Shown here piece after piece: positions 39,599 through 47,543 of a stretch of 64,000 bases of DNA (its first letter is position 1; each line of letters opens with the position of its first letter). Source of the stretch: Stentor coeruleus (taxonomy: Eukaryota; Ciliophora; Heterotrichea; Heterotrichida; Stentoridae); the NCBI GenBank assembly GCA_001970955.1, contig MPUH01000048.1, positions 1 through 64,000 of the forward strand. The letters are read 5' to 3'. Under the pieces are notes generated by a model. It was not told the DNA's origin. It worked only from the letters and a program-made list of their open reading frames with translations, and ran no database searches. The translations under genes and the position numbers were made by a program.

Positions 39599-40086
39599 AA
39601 GAGGTAGATAGATAAATTAGGCTTTTTTTGAAGTGATGTTTGAGTTTTTTAGGATTGATAAAGTTGATGGATTTAGGATTGGTGTATGGAGTATAATAAA
39701 AATAATTATAATGATAAATCAAATGGTTTATACACAGGATTTAAATTTGTATGCTATAATATAACTATAAACATCAATAAAATCCAATATTAACAAAATT
39801 TGTATGATATAATAATTATAAACTGATATTAGAAAAAAGTTATAGATAAACAATTTACAGTAAAAAGAGTATATAAATATAATGATCAATATAAAATTAT
39901 TAATATAGACAAGAAAAGTATCTTGAGTCAGAAAATAAATGCTACAAATAAACATATACAATTGAGTTTTAGGGTAAATACTTCTGGTGACTTTATAAAA
40001 AAACTAATAAAAACAGTAGATCTGGTGAAATGATATCACAATTTATAAATACTGTATAACCATATATAGATATTATTATTACACAA
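39599..40086. other. Intergenic, convergent 3' flanks
   Basis: G/T-rich just after the carboxylase stop. An imperfect repeat of about 30 nt (aaatttgtatgctataat... / aaaatttgtatgatataat...) lies at about 39743-39772 and 39796-39823. No gene supported. Confidence 0.45.
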
Positions 40087-40410
40087 CTATAATTTGGACT
40101 TTTTCTTTAGTTCTGGCTCATCTTTTCCACTTTTTCTCTGACGCTTTTTGTGTAAATATGAAGAATGCACATCTTTACTACACTCAAATCTTGCTAAAAA
40201 GCCTTCAACACCTCGGAGTTTAAGCTCTTGAGCTATCAAAGTTGCTAGTTCTGCTTGGATAATATTCAGTCCATTTTTCCTCGCAATTTTATATTCTGGC
40301 TTTTTGAGGACTTTGCTTTGAGAGTCACTATAAAGCTTTTTAATCATATCATTTTCTGTTGTTCCTTCAATCCTAGCGCATTCGAAGAGTTTAAGCAGTC
40401 TGTCTTCCAT
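40087..40410 (-). CDS. Small basic hypothetical protein, 107 aa
   Basis: I recognise no family. The first 80 residues look like a compact helical domain (MEDRLLKLFECARIEGTTEN, then NGLNIIQAELATLIAQELKL, then VEGFLARFE). The tail is Lys/Arg-rich (HKKRQRKSGKD, then ELKKKSKL) and would suit a nuclear or nucleolar protein. There is no signal or membrane segment. The start is the first in-frame ATG, at 40408-40410. Its amino-acid make-up is clearly protein-like despite the short length. Confidence 0.65.
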   Translation of the reverse strand: MEDRLLKLFECARIEGTTENDMIKKLYSDSQSKVLKKPEYKIARKNGLNIIQAELATLIAQELKLRGVEGFLARFECSKDVHSSYLHKKRQRKSGKDEPELKKKSKL

Positions 40411-41046
40411 TTATATTATTCTTATATGAATAAAAGGACAAAATGCTGTTATAAGCTATAATAATTCCATAAAAAAAAACTCAGACTGAAGGATTTTATA
40501 TAATGAAGCAAGGATAGTATGATGGTTAATTTTTTGTTATTTTCAAACAAGTATGCTATTGAAAATCTTAGTTGCAGATGAAATGTTAGTAAAGTTCATA
40601 ATCTGCTTGTGAAAGATAGATAGGAAGATATATAAAGACCCATTTTATTTATTATAAACTTAATGATAGATATGATTTTGTGTTGGGTAAGAGTATAATT
40701 TAGAGATTTTGTGTTAAAATAAATACCTTTTGTGTATTTTTATATGTTTGTGTAGGTGTATATGAAATTCAAGAAGAAATTCATGAATTACTAGTATCTG
40801 TCTATAAACCCAATAATTCAAAAAATACTATCCTAAATTAAGCATCAAACCAATAAACCTATAATTTACTTATATTTCCTAAACTAAAATCTCCAATATT
40901 ATTTCACTAAGTAATTATTATCACAGTTCAAATCATCAATCATGCACAGGCTATAATCCAAACTTCAATTCAAAACCCTTCTAAAACCAAAAGCTACCTT
41001 CACTTCATTTATAAAACCCTAACAAAACACATAAAATTATAAATAA
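40411..41046. other. Intergenic, divergent 5' flanks
   Basis: G/T-rich on the left (5' of the minus gene) and A/C-rich from about 40780 (5' of the SH3 gene). No gene seen. Confidence 0.5.
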
Positions 41047-42469
41047 ATGGACTTTGCGAACCAACTCGAGAAAAAAGGAATCCCTGAATACCTATACAAA
41101 CCTCTCCCACAAAACCCTACACAAGAGATCCAATGCGCTCTAACCATAATAGCTAAAATTTGTCAGATTTATCCTGCACACGAACAAAAACCCCCAGATT
41201 TATCTGAATTCTTCATCAACATCACAGTAACAAATAATTTAGTGTAAAAGTTTCCAATCCTTATCTGAAGTTGCCCAACAAACCTGGGGTCTTTTATGTA
41301 TTCTCAAATCTCACATGAAGACTTCTAAAGAACTTTTACATTTTTACAACTTTATTAATGGAATTTGGGAAAACGAGCTTTTCCTTTTCTATCTTAAAAG
41401 TCGTAAAGCTATAATCCAAATCAAACTTGGAGACAATTTTAAAGCAGAAACTGATTTACAAAGTTTAAGTTTAAACCAAAGTGAATGGGTGAATGTTGCT
41501 ATGAAACTTTTTGCAGGAGTTGCAAAACCGACAAGTTGTGTGCAAAAAATAACGAAAAAACTTCTTGATGATGATTTTACTGATGAAATCCCAGGGAATG
41601 TGCTGCTTGTGAGTTTTGTTGAAGAATATTGTGATAGTTTGGTAAGAAGGAATGCGGGGAAATTACAGACCAGCGGCCATGTGAAACCTAATCTGCCTCC
41701 AAGACAAGGGAAAGTTAGTTTTGATATAATGAAATACGGGAAGCATGTACAGAATAAAAAACCTAGTACAAGAGAAAACTCATATATTATGGATGAAGAA
41801 CTGCATTCGGCTACTGTAGAAGAGTCACCACCAACAAACGAAAAACCTGTATTTTATAAAATAACCACATCCTATGACAACCATTCAGACGAACTCTATC
41901 ATTGCCAACAAGAACTCCAAAAAATTGTCTGTGAAAAAGACCGTATAAAAGAAGCTCTTGAAGAAACTGTAGATTTCTGTGATAGTGTCTCATACGAACA
42001 TGATCTTCTTCTTATCCAAAACTCTAAACTTAAAAAGCTTTTAAGTATAGTAACAGATAAACTTATCCGTATAGACCAAGATGCTATAAATGATATAGAC
42101 TTTTCTGATGTCTTAGATGATCCTTGTATAGATTTCAAACCAACAGGTATCTTAAAAGAAAAAACTAATGGTAAAGGGAAATATGAAAAAGGTCGACAAA
42201 ATTTCTTAGATCTCCCATATTCTGAAACTGCTGGTAAAGACATACAAAAGAAAAAAGTTCCAGCGACACCTAAATTTTCAGCTACTACAAATGAATTTGA
42301 AGAAGAAGTTATTATATGTGCTGAAGAATATATGCCTTCACAACCTGGTTTATTGAATATGAAAAAAGGTGATAGGGTTAAAAAAATCTCAGAACTTGAT
42401 GATTGGTTTTTTGGTGAAAATCTTGAAACTGGGACTAGGGGTTTTTTCCCTCCTAGTAACATAAACTAA
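41047..42469 (+). CDS. SH3-domain coiled-coil protein, two exons, 468 aa
   Basis: Exon 1 (41047-41226) and exon 2 (41243-42469) are joined by a 16-nt intron, giving 468 residues. The N-terminal 150 residues are helical (IPEYLYKPLPQNPTQEIQCA, then SFQSLSEVAQQTWGLLCILK). A short coiled coil lies near residues 265-310. The last 55 residues are an SH3 domain: ICAEEYMPSQPGLLNMKKGD (ALYDY and the RT-loop region), DDWFFGEN (the WW-type Trp) and TRGFFPPSNI (the GxFPxxYV region, with Asn where Tyr is common). SH3 domains bind PxxP ligands. Likely roles are endocytic or cytoskeletal scaffolding. The stop lies 20 bp from the convergent coiled-coil gene. Confidence 0.88.
41227..41242 (+). other. 16-nt intron
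   Basis: gtaacaaataatttag, between codons ACA and TGT. Its length (1 mod 3) shifts frame and explains the break. Confidence 0.88.
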
Positions 42470-42489
42470 TTTCAATATATTGGTTTTAT

Positions 42490-43488
42490 TTAACTTCGTC
42501 TTGGAGACCCTTTGCCATAGACTAGTCTTTCTAGTCTTTTTATTTCTTGTTTTAAATATTCATTTTCCTTTCTTGTTCTTGATATATCACTTTCCATTGT
42601 AGTTTTTTCGTTATTTAAAACTTTTGACTCTTTTTTCGCTTCAGTTGTTATTGAGTGAATCTGCCCTATTTCCCTCTCTTGTCGGTTTAGCATTGATCTT
42701 GCTGATTGAAGACTGTCTTCAAGTCTTCTTATTTCATCTTCTGATGAGAAAATCAGTTCGTTTAGAATACGTTTTTGGCTTGCCAGGTCTTGTTGTAAAC
42801 TTTCAATTTTGTCTTCACGTGTGCTTATTGCGCTATGTAAAGTACTTATTGTCCTTCGATGATTTTCAGTAAAAGTTTCCAGATCAGAATGATGGTTTCT
42901 GGTCAGAGACTTTTTTTCTTGGTCTAGTGCTGAGATCTCTTGTTGGGTTTCTTGATAAAGCTGCTTATGAAGGTTATCAAGCTCTGATTTAAGTACTTCG
43001 ATACGAGGTTTGATGCTTTGATTTTCTTGAGCTAGATCTTGGATTGACTTATTCAATTCACAGATTTCTGAGTTTTGAGATAGAGTTGCTCTTTCAATGT
43101 TTTTCTCATACTCTGCGATTTGTGCTTGAATCGGGCGTAACTTGATTTCAGCTTCCCTTGATAGAATATTAAGTCGATAGTTATAATCTTCTTCTAATCG
43201 AACTTCTTCTCGTTGATAGCTTCGATCGTTATGATCAAGTTGCTGTTTTAGACTTGATATCTGTGCACGTAGGCTTTCAAGATTTCTTTCATGTTGAAGT
43301 TCCTGGCTTTTAAGCCTGTCATTGGCTATTTGTATTGAACGGTCATGATGTTTTTCTAGTTCCCTTAAAAAACTAGAAGAGTAGTTTAGCCCTGTATTTC
43401 TAATAGGGGATGAGTTTTGCTCATTATAAACCGATCTAGACAAATTCCCATTTGATAAGTATCCTGAAGAATAAAACGATCTTTGCAT
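42490..43488 (-). CDS. Long coiled-coil protein, 332 aa
   Basis: The frame opens further upstream, but the first 30 residues there (43489-43578) are AT-driven and unlike protein. I choose the ATG at 43486-43488 (MQRSFYSSGYLSNGNLSRSV), which gives 332 residues. After a Ser/Asn-rich head of about 45 residues, the protein is one continuous coiled coil with many Gln, Glu, Ser and Arg residues (heptads such as LRAQISSLKQQLDHNDRSYQ). It ends GKGSPRRS. This is the texture of a basal-body or fibre structural protein such as SF-assemblin or rootletin types; no specific family is claimed. It is divergent from the large IQ-motif gene, with 111 bp between starts. Confidence 0.85.
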   Translation of the reverse strand: MQRSFYSSGYLSNGNLSRSVYNEQNSSPIRNTGLNYSSSFLRELEKHHDRSIQIANDRLKSQELQHERNLESLRAQISSLKQQLDHNDRSYQREEVRLEEDYNYRLNILSREAEIKLRPIQAQIAEYEKNIERATLSQNSEICELNKSIQDLAQENQSIKPRIEVLKSELDNLHKQLYQETQQEISALDQEKKSLTRNHHSDLETFTENHRRTISTLHSAISTREDKIESLQQDLASQKRILNELIFSSEDEIRRLEDSLQSARSMLNRQEREIGQIHSITTEAKKESKVLNNEKTTMESDISRTRKENEYLKQEIKRLERLVYGKGSPRRS

Positions 43489-43599
43489 AATAAAGTATAA
43501 TTTCTTATCATTAAAAAATACGTTATTGATAATTTTAAATACAAAATTTATATGAAATTCAATTTTAAATCCTAACATACAAAATTAATAGTTTTCATA

Positions 43600-46500
43600 A
43601 TGGAATCCAATTTAGACCCCTGGTTGTCTGGGAATTTGCATATTTCCCGTTCATTTATGAAAGAAAACCTTCAAAACAGTAGTTCTTCTACAATTATAGG
43701 AAGAAAACTTAACTTATACCAAAAAGTCCTCCCACAAAATTCCTCTTCAAACATGCCAACAGTCATTGAGCCGCCTTCAGCTGCTTTGAGGCTGTCTAGA
43801 TCAAGAAGTAGGCCAAAGTCTTTAAGTAAATCTCCTTTACGGAGTACAAGTCAAAGGAGAAATAATAAAGATTATAGTACGGATATACCTCATTATGTGT
43901 CTCCTCCTCGACAAACTCGAAATTCGAAAAACCTTAAAAAATCATCTGGGAAGCTTATGAAATCTGCAACATGTAGGAGAGGGATTTTAACAGAATCCCA
44001 AAACAAGAATCACCCTGATTTCGCTGAAACTCAAAAAAGAACCTCAGATGAAAAATCTAAGAAAGTAATCCTCAAAGAAAAACTAAAAATCACCAACAAA
44101 AAAATCAGAGAAAAGAATGCTAAAACCTCTAAAAGGGTTATGCAGAAGCATCCTTTACCATGGGGATGCGATCAACGTATTCTAAAAGACACATCCCATT
44201 CAAAATCAGCAGAAAACGATGAGCTTAGGTCAAAAATTCGAGCTGAACGTGAAGTATCTAAACGGGCAGGACGTAAAGCTATAGGACTTGATCTTTACTC
44301 ATTATCTAAAACCAAACCTAAACCTCAAATCAAAGAAGAGAAATCTAAAACAAAAAGAAGTCCTGATCCAGGTGTACAAAGATATATGAAAAACAAGAAC
44401 AAGTCTAGAAAAGTGATTGATTTACAGAAACAACTTGAGGAAACTGTTAAAGAAAAAGAAAGAATAAACGCTTTAGAAAAACTAGATAAAACTCTAAGGA
44501 AAAAACGATCAAAGCATAGAAGGAAAAGAAAAAGTAGGAGTAAAAGCAAAAGTAAAAGTAAATATCCTGATGATAAATCTACAGAAATTACACATTCTCT
44601 TACTAGAACATTGAGGAATAAAAGCAAATCTGAAAAGAAAAAGAAGAAAAAAGCAAGGATTAGTAATGAAGTAATTACTGAAAGGCTTAAGAATTTAGAG
44701 GAAAGAGTTTACAACAATTATGATTTTATGAAAGTGGATGCTGCTATAAAAATACAAAGGTGGTATAGGTTGATAAGAAATAAAAAACAGCCTAGTCCTA
44801 TAAAGCAAAAAAGTGATTTAAAAATTGAAGACTCAGAAATAAACTCAGAAAAATATCTTGTGACAGAATGCGAAGAATGGATTAGTTTCCTTAACCCTTC
44901 AACTAAACATAAAGAACTTAATAGCGACCTTGCTGATCGTTTTCGTGCTCGACTTGATGAAAAGAAAAAAGAGATTGAGAAAAAAGTACTTGAAAGTAAA
45001 CATACTTCAGACCCAATATTCTACACAGCCTCAGCAAATTCAAATGATTTTTCTGAATTATCAGATCGTAATGCAACAAATTCAGTTAATATGGCTGATA
45101 GATCTAGTATTAAAATTTCTGCACTTTCTTTATCTGGATTAAATTTCCAAAGTAAAAGACCAAAACAACTTGATATAGAATCAATAAACACACCATTAAT
45201 TACATGTACTTATGATAGCGAAGATGAATCAAATATTAAAAAAATTGCATCACAAGAAGAAATTTCTATAAGGTCAAATAAAAGTTCACCAACATTTAAA
45301 AAAACACCAGAAATTATAAAAGAAGCACATGAATCTGAGTTTATAGAATCGCAAGATATTTATAAATCTCTTTCGGAAGATATGTCAGAAGTTAGCTCTT
45401 TAGGGGAAGAAAATACAAGTTTGATGATTAAAAATTTACAAGAAAGGGCGTTGATTATAAGTGATTCTGAAGAACAAACAGAAGAAAAAGTTTATGAAGT
45501 TGAAGATGATGAAAATGAAGAGGTTAAAGATGAAAATGAGCAAGTTGATGATGAAAATAATAAAATTGATGATGAAAATAAGGAAATTGAAGAGAAAAAA
45601 GATAGTGAAAAGATCACAGAAGAAAAAGATGATGATCATTTGCCATTACAGGAAATAAGTTTACATTCATTTCATGTGGAAAAAGCTCAAGACAATGAGT
45701 TGAGTGATAAAGACAGTCTTGAAAATGATATTTCGCAAATCAGTTCTGCATTGATGAAAAATAAAGATAAAAGTGCTGAGGAAATTAATGACTCAGTTAC
45801 AGAATTGATGAAAAGCAAAGATAAAAGTGCTGAGGAAATTAATGATTCGGTTGTAGAATTTCAAGGAAATGGACGGTTGTATAAACCTGATACCCCAAAT
45901 TCTGAAGAAGACAAATGCGAGTCTCCATTTGAAATTGCTGCTGTTACAGATCAAGAGAAATCTGATGAAAGTAGTTCAGAAAAAGAAACTTTAAAAGCTC
46001 CAAGACCATCAATTACTTTAAGAAAAGTTGAAATTCAAAGTAATATTGATATTCCTATTGATTCAAGCATATCAGAAGATGTCATGCAATCAAAAATTTC
46101 AAGCTGTCCGATCTCACCACCACATGCTGCAAGCCTAAACGACCAAAGTAGTGATGAATATAGTATAAGCGATGTAATAAATGAAATCTGTGATATAGAA
46201 ATAAACGCATTTCTTGAGTTTATCCCTTTTAAAATCAAAGAAAAAGATGTAGACCCAACAAATGATTATATCGAAATTTACCTTGGTGCCCTACTTGAAG
46301 AACTCCAAAAAAACGAGCCTGATATGTTAGAAGCAATCAACACACCTGCATATCAAGATCCTTTATCAAAACTTATGATCCTACAAAACACTGAAGTAGG
46401 GGAACTAAGTAAATTCCCTAAGCTTGAGCTGATTCTTCCTTTCGATATCTCAGCCAAGCTGAAATCCAAACTTGGCTGTAATAATTTCCCATATAGATCA

Positions 46501-46896
46501 ATTTATCTTCAAATGATGTTCGATTGTATAAATGAAGCACTTAATCATATAAGACCTTTTGGGCTTAAAGGTGTCCCAGATCCTTGGGCTACAGAGCCAA
46601 GACTTTTATTTGGAGATGGAGATTTACGTAGTGTATTTCGTAAACTACTTAACTTACTTATCAAATGGTCTAATATCCAAGGTGGAGCATATCCTGATAA
46701 TGATATTAAAGAAGATGAAGATAAATTACAAAGTTTAAGAGAAGAAAGAATGAGTGCATTTTTATGCCATGATGTTAATGATGAAGAACCAGGGTGGACT
46801 GGATATTATGATGAAGAAACACAATCTAAGCTTGATATTGCCGATTTTGTTTTGGAAGATCTTGTTGAAGAGATTATTAAAACAATTACTCAGTGA
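43600..46896 (+). CDS. Large IQ-motif, low-complexity protein with DUF4378-like C terminus
   Basis: This is a 1098-residue protein. Residues 1-370 are basic and Ser/Arg/Lys-rich (SRSRSRPKSLSKSPLRS, then a KSKSKSKSK run near 310). An IQ motif (AAIKIQRWYRLIRNKK, about 379-394) predicts calmodulin or centrin binding. Residues 620-690 are strongly acidic. Two exact 18-codon repeats follow (LMKNKDKSAEEINDSVTE type, 45751-45858). The C-terminal 180 residues are folded and end with GWTGYYDEETQSKLDIADFV and LEDLVEEII, much like the DUF4378 tail of CAP350 and TRM/LONGIFOLIA proteins, which act at centrosomes and cortical microtubules. A basal-body role is inferred from that. It ends with TGA. Confidence 0.85.
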   Translation: MESNLDPWLSGNLHISRSFMKENLQNSSSSTIIGRKLNLYQKVLPQNSSSNMPTVIEPPSAALRLSRSRSRPKSLSKSPLRSTSQRRNNKDYSTDIPHYVSPPRQTRNSKNLKKSSGKLMKSATCRRGILTESQNKNHPDFAETQKRTSDEKSKKVILKEKLKITNKKIREKNAKTSKRVMQKHPLPWGCDQRILKDTSHSKSAENDELRSKIRAEREVSKRAGRKAIGLDLYSLSKTKPKPQIKEEKSKTKRSPDPGVQRYMKNKNKSRKVIDLQKQLEETVKEKERINALEKLDKTLRKKRSKHRRKRKSRSKSKSKSKYPDDKSTEITHSLTRTLRNKSKSEKKKKKKARISNEVITERLKNLEERVYNNYDFMKVDAAIKIQRWYRLIRNKKQPSPIKQKSDLKIEDSEINSEKYLVTECEEWISFLNPSTKHKELNSDLADRFRARLDEKKKEIEKKVLESKHTSDPIFYTASANSNDFSELSDRNATNSVNMADRSSIKISALSLSGLNFQSKRPKQLDIESINTPLITCTYDSEDESNIKKIASQEEISIRSNKSSPTFKKTPEIIKEAHESEFIESQDIYKSLSEDMSEVSSLGEENTSLMIKNLQERALIISDSEEQTEEKVYEVEDDENEEVKDENEQVDDENNKIDDENKEIEEKKDSEKITEEKDDDHLPLQEISLHSFHVEKAQDNELSDKDSLENDISQISSALMKNKDKSAEEINDSVTELMKSKDKSAEEINDSVVEFQGNGRLYKPDTPNSEEDKCESPFEIAAVTDQEKSDESSSEKETLKAPRPSITLRKVEIQSNIDIPIDSSISEDVMQSKISSCPISPPHAASLNDQSSDEYSISDVINEICDIEINAFLEFIPFKIKEKDVDPTNDYIEIYLGALLEELQKNEPDMLEAINTPAYQDPLSKLMILQNTEVGELSKFPKLELILPFDISAKLKSKLGCNNFPYRSIYLQMMFDCINEALNHIRPFGLKGVPDPWATEPRLLFGDGDLRSVFRKLLNLLIKWSNIQGGAYPDNDIKEDEDKLQSLREERMSAFLCHDVNDEEPGWTGYYDEETQSKLDIADFVLEDLVEEIIKTITQ
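45751..45858 (+). repeat. In-frame 54-bp tandem repeat, two copies
   Basis: Copies 45751-45804 and 45805-45858 encode LMKNKDKSAEEINDSVTE and LMKSKDKSAEEINDSVVE. Confidence 0.9.
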
Positions 46897-47543
46897 ATTG
46901 ATAATAATATAAACCTTTATTTGTATTTTGTATATGATTTTGTGTGCTTATAATATACTTTTTTTATATGTTATAGGTGTTAGGTTTTGCATAAAAGAAA
47001 TGGATTTGTTTTAAAAAAAATGATTGACTTAATGATATTTGTAGTATTTACTCAATTTTGCGAACAGTATATGATTTTCTGTAATTTTTTTTTGTATTCA
47101 AATCTTTTGTTATTAGGAACTAATTTTATTTTGTACCTTTAAAAATACCCAAGTTGTAAAATAATTAATTAATTAGTTAGTTAGAAAATATATCATTCAC
47201 AGTCGTGAACTCTGTATTAATTAATTTTCAGATATTTTCTCTTATTATCAATGTTTTCTACGAAGTTTTTTATGATGCTATCTACCTTTCTTTTGATTTT
47301 ATTGCTCTTTTCTCTTATACATTTTTCAAACTTTTTACTGTTTAGTACTATTTCTACTAGTGTAAGTTTGTAGTATACGTCTATTATTACAAAATAATTA
47401 AAATTGCAAATTTTTGGGGTAATTTACTATTAGATTAAAAACAACTCTAACAATTTTCAATCGACTCATTTCAAAGCAGAACCTACAATTCTTATATTTC
47501 ACTATTAGATATTTTTAACTCACAGATTGTATTTTGTAATATT
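46897..47543. other. Intergenic
   Basis: 3' flank of the IQ gene (T/G-rich) and 5' flank of PKG. A short ttaa/ttag-type simple stretch lies near 47160-47185. No gene seen. Confidence 0.5.

Noticed and set aside
39728-39961. 77-codon minus-strand frame near the carboxylase gene
   Set aside because: Almost only Ile, Phe, Tyr and Leu, as random AT-rich sequence gives. It lies across an imperfect repeat.
41016-41030. Telomere-like ccctaac word
   Set aside because: A single copy, not an array, within A/C-rich spacer.
41899-42462. 187-codon minus-strand frame opposite the SH3 gene
   Set aside because: Antisense shadow; the plus strand has an SH3 domain and the intron-joined frame.
43489-43578. 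30-residue N-terminal extension of the coiled-coil protein
   Set aside because: Phe/Ile/Asn-rich, matching non-coding AT-rich DNA. The ATG at 43488 begins normal protein sequence.
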